A program made the translations under genes and the position numbers. Shown here in pieces: positions 1-8,650 of a stretch of 64,000 bases of DNA. The stretch lies in contig CP018627.1 in assembly GCA_002021875.1 (NCBI GenBank), positions 6,696,001 to 6,760,000 on the forward strand, given 5' to 3'. The notes under the pieces are model-generated. The model saw only the letters and a program-made list of their open reading frames with translations, made no database searches and had not been told where the DNA came from. Within the stretch, counting starts at the first letter, position 1. Each line of letters begins with the position of its first letter. The DNA is from Streptomyces hygroscopicus. Lineage in GTDB: Bacteria; Actinomycetota; Actinomycetes; Streptomycetales; Streptomycetaceae.

Positions 1-1
1 G

Positions 2-655
2 TACTACGCCCAGTGCGCCATCGACGCCAAGGTCGCCTTCGTCAACGCCCTTCCGGTGTTCATCGCCGGCACCAAGGAGTGGGCGGACAAGTTCACCGAG
101 GCCGGGGTGCCGATCGTCGGTGACGACATCAAGTCGCAGGTCGGCGCGACCATCACACACCGCGTGATGGCCAAGCTGTTCGAGGACCGGGGCGTCATCC
201 TGGACCGCACCATGCAGCTGAACGTCGGCGGCAACATGGACTTCAAGAACATGCTCGAGCGGGAGCGCCTGGAGTCCAAGAAGATCTCCAAGACCCAGGC
301 CGTCACCTCCCAGATCCCCGACCGCGATCTGGGCGCCGACAACGTCCACATCGGCCCCTCGGACTTCGTGGCCTGGCTGGACGACCGCAAGTGGGCCTAT
401 GTCCGCCTGGAGGGCCGTGCGTTCGGCGATGTCCCGCTGAACCTGGAGTACAAGCTCGAGGTGTGGGACTCCCCGAACTCCGCGGGTGTCATCATCGACG
501 CGCTGCGCGCCGCGAAGATCGCCAAGGACCGCGGCATCGGCGGCCCCATCCTCTCCGCCTCCTCGTACTTCATGAAGTCGCCGCCGGTGCAGTACTTCGA
601 CAACGAGGCGCAGGAGAACGTGGAGAAGTTCATCAAGGGCGAGGTCGAGCGCTGA
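2..655 (+). CDS. ino1: Inositol-3-phosphate synthase, 5' end cut off by the window
   Basis: Converts glucose 6-phosphate to 1D-myo-inositol 3-phosphate with NAD+, the first step to phosphatidylinositol and mycothiol in actinomycetes. Only the C-terminal 217 residues are present, from a family of about 360 residues; the frame is open to the left edge. The segment starting [12 protein letters not shown], followed by [15 protein letters not shown] and the NVGGNMDF motif, is characteristic of the myo-inositol-phosphate synthase lysine/substrate region, and the C-terminal SSYFMKSPP motif also fits. A strong hairpin lies 31 bases after the stop, so the gene probably ends its transcript. The start and promoter lie outside the window. 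Identity is confident from family motifs alone. Confidence 0.93.
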   Translation, partial: YYAQCAIDAKVAFVNALPVFIAGTKEWADKFTEAGVPIVGDDIKSQVGATITHRVMAKLFEDRGVILDRTMQLNVGGNMDFKNMLERERLESKKISKTQAVTSQIPDRDLGADNVHIGPSDFVAWLDDRKWAYVRLEGRAFGDVPLNLEYKLEVWDSPNSAGVIIDALRAAKIAKDRGIGGPILSASSYFMKSPPVQYFDNEAQENVEKFIKGEVER

Positions 656-686
656 CGCGCCATGCACTGATTCCCGCCGCGTGATC

Positions 687-719
687 ACGGGCCTTCGGGT
701 AATACACCCGGAGGCCCGT
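687..719 (+). terminator. Hairpin after inositol-phosphate synthase
   Basis: A 14-base arm at 687-700 pairs with 706-719 around a 5-base loop (701-705), allowing one G-T pair. There is no T tract, as is usual in Streptomyces. It begins 31 bases past the stop. It lies upstream of the better start for the next gene, which argues against starting that gene at GTG 681. Confidence 0.75.
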
Positions 720-740
720 GTGGTGTGTGAGGCTGATGTC

Positions 741-2099
741 ATGCCTGTTGTGCGTGATCTCCGCGTACTGCTGCAACTGCGTGACTTCCGGCGCCTTCTG
801 GCCATCCGCCTGCTGTCCCAGGCGGCTGACGGCGTCTACCAGGTCGCACTCGCCACGTATGTGGTCTTCTCCCCGGAGAAGCAGACCTCCGCCGCGGCCA
901 TCGCCTCCGCCATGGCCGTCCTGCTGCTCCCCTACTCCCTGCTCGGCCCCTTCGCCGGTGTGCTGCTGGACCGCTGGCGCCGGCGGCAGGTGCTGCTCTA
1001 CGGCAATCTGCTGCGCTCGGGACTGGCCACCGGAACCGCCGTACTGGTCCTCGGCCAGGTGCCGGAGTGGCTCTTCTACGTCTCGGCCCTGTCGGTGACG
1101 GCCGTCAACCGCTTTGTGCTGGCCGGTCTTTCGGCGGCCCTGCCGCGGGTCGTCGACAGCCAGGAACGTCTGGTCATGGCCAACTCCCTCTCGCCCACCG
1201 CCGGAACGCTCGCCGCCACGGCCGGGGGCAGCCTCGCCTTCATCGTGCGGCTGTCGGGCCCGGGAGGCACCTCGTCGGACGCGCTGGTCGTCCTGCTGGG
1301 CGCCGCGCTCTATCTCATCGCCGGACTCACGGCCCTGTCGATGGCACCGGGCCTGCTGGGACCGGATCCCGCGGCCCTTCAGCCCCGTCTCCCCGCGGCC
1401 CTGATGAGCACCACGCGGGGTCTGGTCGCGGGTGTACGCCATCTACTGGAACGCCGGGATCCCACTGTGGCGCTGGCCGCGATGACGCTGATGCGCTTCT
1501 GCTACGGGGCGCTCACGGTGACGGTGCTGATGCTCTGCCGCTACGCATGGGCCGACACCGAGTCCGAGGGGCTCGCACTTCTGGGGCTGGCCGTCGGCGT
1601 CTCGGGCGCGGGCTTCTTCGCGGCGGCGGTGATCACGCCCTGGGCGGTGGCCCGGCTCAGAACCCCTGCGTCCTCCCGGCCGGACGGCCGGCTCTCCTGG
1701 GTGATGGTGTGCGCGGGAAGCGCGGCCCTTCTGGAACCGGGTCTCGGGCTGCCCTTCGAGCCCGCCCCCATGCTGATCGCCGCGTTCGTCCTCGGGCTCG
1801 TCACCCAGGGCGCCAAGATCGCCACCGACACCGTCGTACAGTCCGCCATCGCCGATGACTTCCGCGGCCGGATCTTCTCCCTCTACGACGTGCTGTTCAA
1901 CGTCGCCTTCGTGGGAGCCGCGGCGGTCGCCGCGGTGATACTGCCACCGGACGGCAGATCGGCCCCGCTGCTGATCTGTGTGGCGCTGATCTACGCGGCC
2001 ACCGCGCTGCTCGTCATGTTTCACGTGAAACATGACCGGGACCACGCCCAGCGGGTCGATGTTTCACGTGAAACCGGAGGGGCTCAGCCTTCCGGCTGA
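741..2099 (+). CDS. MFS transporter
   Basis: About 452 residues with roughly 12 hydrophobic segments, an MFS-type permease; substrate not predictable. The N-terminus MPVVRDLRVLLQLRDFRRLL and the loop LLDRWRRRQVLLYGN between the second and third helices match the MFS signature region (D-R-x-R-R). I chose ATG 741 rather than the in-frame GTG 681 because a terminator hairpin lies between them. The C-terminal tail is cytoplasmic and hydrophilic and contains two parS sites, read as MFHVKH and VSRET. Its 3' end overlaps the stop of the convergent pcnA-like gene by 16 bases, leaving no room for a separate terminator. Efflux of a small molecule is a guess. Confidence 0.88.
   Translation: MPVVRDLRVLLQLRDFRRLLAIRLLSQAADGVYQVALATYVVFSPEKQTSAAAIASAMAVLLLPYSLLGPFAGVLLDRWRRRQVLLYGNLLRSGLATGTAVLVLGQVPEWLFYVSALSVTAVNRFVLAGLSAALPRVVDSQERLVMANSLSPTAGTLAATAGGSLAFIVRLSGPGGTSSDALVVLLGAALYLIAGLTALSMAPGLLGPDPAALQPRLPAALMSTTRGLVAGVRHLLERRDPTVALAAMTLMRFCYGALTVTVLMLCRYAWADTESEGLALLGLAVGVSGAGFFAAAVITPWAVARLRTPASSRPDGRLSWVMVCAGSAALLEPGLGLPFEPAPMLIAAFVLGLVTQGAKIATDTVVQSAIADDFRGRIFSLYDVLFNVAFVGAAAVAAVILPPDGRSAPLLICVALIYAATALLVMFHVKHDRDHAQRVDVSRETGGAQPSG
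2017..2032. promoter_or_regulatory. parS: parS site, perfect palindrome
   Basis: TGTTTCACGTGAAACA matches the ParB-binding consensus at every position. It lies inside the C-terminal tail of the MFS transporter and is read there as FHVKH. It is one of seven sites in the window, all on the parAB side of oriC. Confidence 0.95.
2060..2075. promoter_or_regulatory. parS: parS site, 15 of 16 positions
   Basis: TGTTTCACGTGAAACC, with the 14-base core GTTTCACGTGAAAC perfect at 2061-2074. It lies 28 bases after the preceding site, inside the transporter tail (read as VSRET) and just before the convergent gene ends. Confidence 0.93.
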
Positions 2100-3574
2100 G
2101 CGTCCCACCACTCCTGGAGCGTGGCGATCGCGGTGTCCCGCCCCATCGGACCGTGCTCCAGCCGCATCTCCAGCAGATGCTTGTACGCCTTGCCGACCTG
2201 CGGCCCCGGAGGGATGCCGAGGATCTTCATGATCTCGTTGCCGTCCAGATCCGGGCGGATCGAGTCCAGCTCCTCCTGCTCCTGCAACCGGGCGATGCGC
2301 TCCTCGAGGCCGTCGTAGGCACGCGAGAGCGCCGTCGCCTTCCGCTTGTTGCGGGTGGTGCAGTCCGAGCGGGTCAGCTTGTGCAGCCGGTCCAGCAGCG
2401 GCCCGGCGTCACGGACGTAGCGGCGGACGGCCGAGTCGGTCCATTCCCCCGTGCCATAGCCGTGGAAGCGCAGATGCAGCTCGACAAGGCGCGAGACGTC
2501 CTTGATCAGCTCATTGGAGTACTTGAGCTTCGTCATCCGGTACTTGGTCATCTTGGCTCCCACCACCTCGTGGTGGTGGAAGGAGACCCGGCCGTCCTTC
2601 TCGAAGCGGCGCGTCTTGGGCTTACCGATGTCATGCAGCAGCGCGGCCAGCCGCAGCACCAGATCGGGCCCCTCGGTCTCCAGGTCGATGGCCTGGTCCA
2701 GCACCGTCAGCGAATGCTCGTACACATCCTTGTGGCGGTGGTGCTCATCACGCTCCAGGCGCAGCGCCGGGAGCTCCGGCAGGACGCGGTCGGCGAGCCC
2801 GGTCTCCACCAGCAGCCGCAGCCCCTCGCGAGGGTGGTCGGCCAGGATGAGCTTGTTGAGCTCATCACGTACCCGCTCGGCCGAGACGATGTCGATACGG
2901 TCGGCCATCGAGGTCATCGCGGCGACCACCTCGGGGGCCACCTCGAAGTCCAGCTGCGCGGCGAAGCGCGCGGCACGCATCATCCGCAGCGGATCGTCGG
3001 AGAAGGACTCCTCGGGCGTCCCGGGGGTGCGCAGCACCCGGGCGGCGAGATCCTCCAGGCCGTGGTGCGGGTCGATGAACTCCTTCTGCGGAAGCGCCAC
3101 CGCCATCGCGTTGACCGTGAAGTCCCGACGGACCAGGTCCTCCTCGATGGAGTCGCCGTACGACACCTCGGGCTTCCGGGATGTCCGGTCATAGGCTTCT
3201 GACCGATAAGTCGTGATTTCAATCTGGAAGCTCTGATCCGACCCGCTTCCTGCGGCCATGTCCTTACGGCAGCCGACGGTGCCGAAGGCGATGCCGACAT
3301 CCCACACCGCGTCCGCCCACGGCCGTACGATCTTCAGTACCTCGTCCGGCCGAGCGTCCGTCGTGAAGTCCAGATCGTTACCGAGCCGGCCGAGCAGCGC
3401 GTCCCGTACCGAGCCACCGACCAGAGCCAGGCGGAAACCGGCCTGCTGGAAGCGACGGGCAAGATCGTCGGCGACGGGAGAGACCCGCAGAAGCTCGCCC
3501 ACGGCGCGGCGCTGCACCTGGCTGAGCTCATTGGTCGGCTGCGGGGGTCGGCTGTCATTGTTGGCGTTCGGCAC
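2084..3574 (-). CDS. pcnA: CCA tRNA nucleotidyltransferase / poly(A) polymerase family
   Basis: Adds or repairs the 3' CCA of tRNA (class II nucleotidyltransferase); annotated in Streptomyces as a poly(A) polymerase-like protein. Nucleotidyltransferase motif LVGGSVRDALLGR is near residue 50, with the catalytic DLDFTT just after. The RRDFTVNAMA motif follows, then an RNA-binding head, and an HD domain with LLHDIGKPKTR and the FHHHE cluster. The CCA-adding activity of the HD-containing actinobacterial members is known for the family. GTG 3574 gives 496 residues and starts at PNANNDSRPP; the open frame runs 44 codons further upstream but those codons look non-coding. It is divergent from the next gene and shares a 181-base promoter gap. 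No clear ribosome site is visible, so the transcript may be nearly leaderless. Confidence 0.9.
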   Translation of the reverse strand: MPNANNDSRPPQPTNELSQVQRRAVGELLRVSPVADDLARRFQQAGFRLALVGGSVRDALLGRLGNDLDFTTDARPDEVLKIVRPWADAVWDVGIAFGTVGCRKDMAAGSGSDQSFQIEITTYRSEAYDRTSRKPEVSYGDSIEEDLVRRDFTVNAMAVALPQKEFIDPHHGLEDLAARVLRTPGTPEESFSDDPLRMMRAARFAAQLDFEVAPEVVAAMTSMADRIDIVSAERVRDELNKLILADHPREGLRLLVETGLADRVLPELPALRLERDEHHRHKDVYEHSLTVLDQAIDLETEGPDLVLRLAALLHDIGKPKTRRFEKDGRVSFHHHEVVGAKMTKYRMTKLKYSNELIKDVSRLVELHLRFHGYGTGEWTDSAVRRYVRDAGPLLDRLHKLTRSDCTTRNKRKATALSRAYDGLEERIARLQEQEELDSIRPDLDGNEIMKILGIPPGPQVGKAYKHLLEMRLEHGPMGRDTAIATLQEWWDAQPEG

Positions 3575-3755
3575 AACAGAACAGGGTACGTGGCCGTGCG
3601 CCCCGCGGACTCCACACCCGATGCGGACCACCACTGCGTAACGATCTTGTGGAGCCATCCACAGCACTTCGCCACAGCGGGCATCGTTACCATTTCGTGG
3701 ACGCACAGTGCGACGACCACTGACGACCTACTGACGACAAGGGACGGGCGAGCGC
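3575..3755. promoter_or_regulatory. Divergent promoter gap with a DnaA-box-like inverted repeat
   Basis: The gap between two diverging genes should hold both promoters; I cannot place -10/-35 boxes confidently. At 3648-3663 there is a perfect inverted repeat TGTGGA-gcca-TCCACA, made of two half-sites like the last six bases of a DnaA box in opposite orientation. A further TCCACA occurs at 3611-3616. Confidence 0.45.
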
Positions 3756-6113
3756 GTGGCCGATGCGGCAGACCTCCGGGGGACAACTTCCGCTCGCGCC
3801 CGACGATGGTTGCGGCGCACAGCGGCCCTGCTCGCCGCGGCGCCGATGCTCGCGGGCCTGACACAGATTCCGGCGGCGCCCGCCGCCCACGCGGAGAGCA
3901 AGGCCACCGGCTCACGGTCGGTGGACGTCTCCATCACCTCGCTGACCCCCACCGCGCCGAACAAGAGCGACACCCTCACCGTCAGCGGCACCGTCACCAA
4001 CGACACCAAGAACACGGTGTCGGGGGCCCGGGTGGGCCTCCGCGTCGGTCCGACCATGGACGGCCGCAGCTCGATCGACACCGCCGCCCACCGCACCGGC
4101 TATACGGAGGGCCTCGACGGCACCGAGGTGGACGGCAAATACGCCAAGAAGATCGGCAAGCTGTCCGCCGGCACCAGCCGTGACTTCTCCCTCTCCATAC
4201 CGGTGGACCAGTTGCACCTGGGGGAGAACGGCGTCTATCAGCTCGGCGTCTCGCTCACCGGTGGCACCTCCAGTGAGCCCTGGCCGCAGGTGCTGGGCAT
4301 CGAGCGGACCTTCCTGCCCTGGCAGTCCGGCACGGCCACGAAGAAGTCCCAGCTCACCTATCTGTGGCCGCTGATCTCCGCCACGCATGTGACCGCGCGC
4401 ACGGACAACGACGAGGACCGCACCCCGATCTTCCGGGACGACCGCCTCGCCAAGGAGCTGGCCCCCGGTGGCCGGCTCCAGCAGATGGTCGCCCTGGGGA
4501 AGAACCTCCCCATCACCTGGGTGATCGACCCCGACCTGCTCGCCACGGTCGACGCGATGACCAAGAAGTACGAGGTCCAGAACCCCTCGGGCAAGGGGAC
4601 CAAGGCGGGCCGCGGCCAGACGGTCGCCAAGCAGTGGCTCGACGCCCTGCAGAAGGCCGTGGACGGCAAGCAGGTGGTCGCGCTGCCGTTCGCCGACCCC
4701 GACCTCGCCTCGCTCGCCCACCGCGGTAAGAACGTCAGCGGCACCCTCAGCCACCTCCAGGGCGCCACCGAGCTCGCCTCGACGACCGTGGAGACCATCC
4801 TCGGGGTGAGGCCGCGCACGGACTTCGCCTGGCCCGTGGACGGCGCGATCGACTCCTCGATCGTGGACGTCGCCACCTCCGCCGGCGCGCACAACGTCAT
4901 CGCCCGCAGCGACAGCCTGCGCGAGACCGGCGGGCTCCCCTACACCCCCACCGCGGCCCGCCAGATCGGCGGCGGCAATACGGCGGTGGTCGCCGACGCA
5001 CGGCTGTCGACGGCCTTCACCGGCGACATGTCCAAGGCGGAGAACTCCACCCTCGCCATCCAGACATTCCTGGCCCAGAGCCAGATGTTCAACCTGCAGG
5101 CGCCGGACAAGCAGCGCAGCATCGTGGTCGCCCCCCAGCGGACGCCCACCACCAGCCAGGCGCAGGCGATGGCGGCGGCCCTGGAGGGCCTCTCCGGGCA
5201 GTGGACGCAGCCGCTGAGCCTGGGACAGGCCGCGAAGGCGAAGCCCGACCCGAGCGCCACCCAGCGGGTGCCGAGCTCCCGCTCGTACCCCCGGTCGCTG
5301 CGCGCGCGGGAACTGCCCACCGAGGCGTTCGACAGGATCCAGGAGACCCAGAAGACCCTGGACAATTTCGAGCCGATTCTCACCGCCAAGTACCGAGTGG
5401 TCACTCCCTTCGGGAACGCGATCAGGCGCGAGATGTCGACCTCATGGCGCAGCGAGGCACAGAACGCGGCCGGCTTCCGGCACGACGTGCAGACCTATCT
5501 GTCCGGGCTCACCAAGAAGGTGCGCCTGGTCCCCAAGACGGACATGACCCTCTCCGGGCGGAGCGCGACCGTCCCGGTGACCCTCCAGAACAACCTGGTG
5601 CAGGGTGTCGAGCTACGGCTCGTCCTCCGCTCCCAGCAGGGCAACCGGCTGGCGATCAGCGACCCTCAGCTGGTCAATGTGGAAGGCGGCCACAGCCAGT
5701 CCGTGAAGTTCGGGACCACGGCCAACGCGAACGGCCCGGTGTGGGTCTCGGCGCAGCTCTACACCCCGGACGGACAGCCTTACGGCCGCGAGATGCTGTT
5801 CGAGGTGAATGTCACCGAAATCACGTCGACCGTGATTCTCGTGATCGCCGGCGGTGTGCTGCTGCTGGTCCTCGCCGGTGTCCGGATCTACGTCCAGCGC
5901 AAGCGCGCGGCCGCCAGGAGCGGTGAGGACGGCGGAGACGGGGAAGACGCCGAGACGGCGCACGGGCAGGATGAGGACGACAGCGAGGCCCCGGAGACCG
6001 ACCGGCGTGACCCCGCGCACGCCCTCGTGCCCGAGCAGCCGAGTGACCCGGCGGCGGACACCGGATCGCAAAGCGCTGGCCCGTCCGGCTCGGGTGAGAA
6101 AGTGGAGCGTTGA
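3756..6113 (+). CDS. Large secreted, membrane-anchored protein (DUF6049-like; Rv3909 neighbourhood homologue)
   Basis: 785 residues of unknown biochemical function. Starts at GTG 3756. The N-terminus has a twin-Arg-containing basic stretch (RARRWLRR), then a hydrophobic core, and Ala-rich sequence ending PAAHA, a likely signal peptide. The long body is probably extracellular. A single membrane helix (TSTVILVIAGGVLLLVLAGV) lies near residues 690-710, followed by a basic stop and an acidic cytoplasmic tail of about 70 residues. In mycobacteria a protein of this size sits immediately before the MviN/MurJ gene; the same position here, 48 bases upstream of murJ, suggests a role in peptidoglycan precursor export or envelope assembly. 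That role is inference. The DUF6049 name is from memory and should be checked. Confidence 0.8.
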   Translation: MADAADLRGTTSARARRWLRRTAALLAAAPMLAGLTQIPAAPAAHAESKATGSRSVDVSITSLTPTAPNKSDTLTVSGTVTNDTKNTVSGARVGLRVGPTMDGRSSIDTAAHRTGYTEGLDGTEVDGKYAKKIGKLSAGTSRDFSLSIPVDQLHLGENGVYQLGVSLTGGTSSEPWPQVLGIERTFLPWQSGTATKKSQLTYLWPLISATHVTARTDNDEDRTPIFRDDRLAKELAPGGRLQQMVALGKNLPITWVIDPDLLATVDAMTKKYEVQNPSGKGTKAGRGQTVAKQWLDALQKAVDGKQVVALPFADPDLASLAHRGKNVSGTLSHLQGATELASTTVETILGVRPRTDFAWPVDGAIDSSIVDVATSAGAHNVIARSDSLRETGGLPYTPTAARQIGGGNTAVVADARLSTAFTGDMSKAENSTLAIQTFLAQSQMFNLQAPDKQRSIVVAPQRTPTTSQAQAMAAALEGLSGQWTQPLSLGQAAKAKPDPSATQRVPSSRSYPRSLRARELPTEAFDRIQETQKTLDNFEPILTAKYRVVTPFGNAIRREMSTSWRSEAQNAAGFRHDVQTYLSGLTKKVRLVPKTDMTLSGRSATVPVTLQNNLVQGVELRLVLRSQQGNRLAISDPQLVNVEGGHSQSVKFGTTANANGPVWVSAQLYTPDGQPYGREMLFEVNVTEITSTVILVIAGGVLLLVLAGVRIYVQRKRAAARSGEDGGDGEDAETAHGQDEDDSEAPETDRRDPAHALVPEQPSDPAADTGSQSAGPSGSGEKVER

Positions 6114-6161
6114 GCAAAGCCGGGGCCGGTCGGCCGCAGCGGACGATGAGGTGGGGTAGCG

Positions 6162-8540
6162 ATGAACGCGCCGTATGACGGTGATGGCCGAGTGCCACCA
6201 CCGCCGCAGCCTTCTCCTCACGGCTCCCACGACCCTTACGGACAGGAACCGCACCAGCGCGATCCGTATCTGGGCGACGCCCACCAGGCCCCCCAGGCCG
6301 ATCCGCGCCAGTCGTACGGCCAGCAGTACTACGCACCGGATCCGTATCTGGACGATGCGTACGCGACGGGCAGCTTCACGCCCTATCCGTATCCGACGCA
6401 GGATCGCTACGCCCACGACCCGCTGACGGATCCGCTGTACGACCGGCACGCCCCCCACACACCGCAGCAGGGGGGCTACCAGCAGCAGCACTACCAGCAG
6501 CCCCCCACGCCGCAGGGCCCCGATCCGCGCGCTTGGCACTCCGACGCCGCCCCCGGCCACCAGGGCGCGGCACAGCAGCCGTACACCGGCGGTCAGCCGG
6601 GGCCCGGCTATCCGGGGCCCGGCGACGGCTACGGCGCGCCACAGCAGCCGCAGCAGGACGCCTTCGCGCATCTCTACCGCGATCAGCAGCCCTACGACCC
6701 CCGGGCCGCCCAGGACCAGGGCTACCCGCAGGGCCCGGAGAACTACCCGCACGGGCAGGCGCCCGCACAGGGGCAGGCACCGGTTCCCGGACCGTCGAGA
6801 TCCGAGTCCGCCCATGCCACGGCCGCCGCTCCCACGGTGGCCGCTCCCGTCGTGACCGCCCCCGCGACCGAGCCCGAGCCGAAGACGCCCTCAGGGGGCA
6901 AGGGCCGCGCGTCCAGCGTGCTCCAGTCCAGCGCGCTGATGGCCGCGGGCACCCTGGTCTCCCGGCTCACCGGCTTCGTCCGGCAGATGGTGGTCCTCGC
7001 GGGACTGGGCGCGGCCACCCTCGGCTCCACCTATGCCCTCGCGTACACGCTGCCGACGATGGTGTACATCCTCACCATCGGCGGCGGTCTGAACTCGGTC
7101 TTCGTCCCGCAGCTCGTGCGCGCGATGAAGGAGGACGACGACGGCGGCGAGGCGTTCGCCAACCGGCTCCTCACCCTGGTGATGGTGGTGCTCGGCCTTC
7201 TGGTCGCGGTGACCGTGTTCGCCGCGCCGGTGCTGATCCGCGTGATGTCGCCGACCATCGCGGACAATCCCGCCGATAACGAGGTCGCGGTCACCTTCGC
7301 CCGCTACTGCCTGCCCACCATCTTCTTCATGGGCATTCACGTGGTGGTCGGCCAAATCCTCAATGCCCGGGGCCGGTTCGGGGCGATGATGTGGACCCCC
7401 GTCCTGAACAACATCGTCATAATCTTCACCTTCGGCCTGTTCATCTGGGTGTTCGGCTCCGCCGGTGGCTCCAAGATGGACACCACGACCATCACCGCCG
7501 AAGGCATCCGGCTGCTGGGCATGGGCACCCTTCTGGGACTCGTCGTCCAGTCCCTGGCGATGTTCCCGTACCTGCGGGCCACCGGCTTCCGCTTCCGGCC
7601 ACGCTTCGACTGGCGCGGCCACGGCCTCGGTAAGGCCGCCAAACTGGCCAAGTGGACGGTGCTGTTCGTCCTCGCCAACCAGGCGGGTGTGCTGGTTGTG
7701 ACCCAGCTCTCCACCGCGGCCGGTGCCGAGGCCGAGAACCAGAACGCGCCGGGCATGAGCTTCGTCGGCTACTCCAGCGCGCAGCTCATCTGGGGCATGC
7801 CACAGGCGATCATCACCGTCTCCGTCATGGCCTCGCTGCTGCCCCGGATCTCCCGGGCGGCCCACGACGGGGACGCCGGAGCGGTCCGCGACGACATCTC
7901 GCAGGGTCTGCGCACCTCCGCCGTCGCCATCGTCCCGCTAGCCTTCGGCTTCATCGCCCTGGGCATCCCCATGTGCACGCTGCTGTTCGGCGCCTCCGGC
8001 ACCGACGCGGCCGTCTCCATGGGCTACATCCTCATGGCGTTCAGCCTCGGCCTGATCCCCTTCTCCGTGCAGTACGTCGTCCTCCGCGGCTTCTACGCCT
8101 ACGAGGACACCCGCACCCCCTTCTACAACACGGTGATCATCGCCGCCGTCAACGCCGCCGGCTCCGCACTCGCCTATGTCGTCCTCCCCGCCCGCTGGGC
8201 CGTCGCCGGTATGGCGGCCGCCTACGGCCTGGCCTACGCCACCGGCGTGGGCGTGGCCTGGAAGCGGCTGCGCAAGCGGCTGGGCGGCGATCTGGACGGC
8301 CCCCGCGTCATCCGCACCTACACCCGCCTCACGGGCGCCAGCATCCCCGCAGCCCTCCTGGGCGGCGGCTCGGCGTACACCATCATGCAAATCCTCGGAA
8401 TGGGCATCGCGGGCTCTGTAGCGGGTTTGCTGGGCGGCGGTCTCGTTCTTATCGCGGTCTTCTACATTGCTGCGAAACGGATGCGCGTTGAGGAGCTGAC
8501 GGCCATGGTCGGTATGGTGCGCGGACGACTCGGACGCTGA
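6162..8540 (+). CDS. murJ: Lipid II flippase MurJ/MviN with a long Gln/Pro/Tyr-rich N-terminus
   Basis: Flips lipid II across the cytoplasmic membrane for peptidoglycan synthesis. 792 residues. The first ~245 are low-complexity, rich in Q, P, Y, G and H, and probably cytoplasmic and disordered. From about residue 246 the MurJ/MviN core starts (SSVLQSSALMAAGTLVSRLT), with about 14 hydrophobic segments and the conserved VFVPQL motif. The start ATG 6162 follows a purine-rich GAGGTGGGG stretch. The gene follows the large secreted protein by 48 bases and is followed by the separate pseudokinase gene, so the three probably form one operon. In Mycobacterium tuberculosis the pseudokinase is fused to the C-terminus of MviN; here it is a separate gene. 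Confidence 0.93.
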   Translation: MNAPYDGDGRVPPPPQPSPHGSHDPYGQEPHQRDPYLGDAHQAPQADPRQSYGQQYYAPDPYLDDAYATGSFTPYPYPTQDRYAHDPLTDPLYDRHAPHTPQQGGYQQQHYQQPPTPQGPDPRAWHSDAAPGHQGAAQQPYTGGQPGPGYPGPGDGYGAPQQPQQDAFAHLYRDQQPYDPRAAQDQGYPQGPENYPHGQAPAQGQAPVPGPSRSESAHATAAAPTVAAPVVTAPATEPEPKTPSGGKGRASSVLQSSALMAAGTLVSRLTGFVRQMVVLAGLGAATLGSTYALAYTLPTMVYILTIGGGLNSVFVPQLVRAMKEDDDGGEAFANRLLTLVMVVLGLLVAVTVFAAPVLIRVMSPTIADNPADNEVAVTFARYCLPTIFFMGIHVVVGQILNARGRFGAMMWTPVLNNIVIIFTFGLFIWVFGSAGGSKMDTTTITAEGIRLLGMGTLLGLVVQSLAMFPYLRATGFRFRPRFDWRGHGLGKAAKLAKWTVLFVLANQAGVLVVTQLSTAAGAEAENQNAPGMSFVGYSSAQLIWGMPQAIITVSVMASLLPRISRAAHDGDAGAVRDDISQGLRTSAVAIVPLAFGFIALGIPMCTLLFGASGTDAAVSMGYILMAFSLGLIPFSVQYVVLRGFYAYEDTRTPFYNTVIIAAVNAAGSALAYVVLPARWAVAGMAAAYGLAYATGVGVAWKRLRKRLGGDLDGPRVIRTYTRLTGASIPAALLGGGSAYTIMQILGMGIAGSVAGLLGGGLVLIAVFYIAAKRMRVEELTAMVGMVRGRLGR

Positions 8541-8650
8541 TCATTGAGCACAACCATCGTCCGCCACCGTGTGTCGTGCATAGCGGCGGACTGTGGGCAC
8601 AATTGTCTTGGCTCGGAGTAGGCGCAACGGATGGGGAGGCAGGAACGACG

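Noticed and set aside
681..740. GTG 681 as start of the MFS transporter
   Set aside because: A terminator hairpin (687-719) and no ribosome site; ATG 741 gives the family N-terminus.
7335..7352. Sequence ATTCACGTGGTGG in murJ resembling a parS half
   Set aside because: Only the central CACGTG palindrome matches; flanks are not the parS GTTT/AAAC arms.
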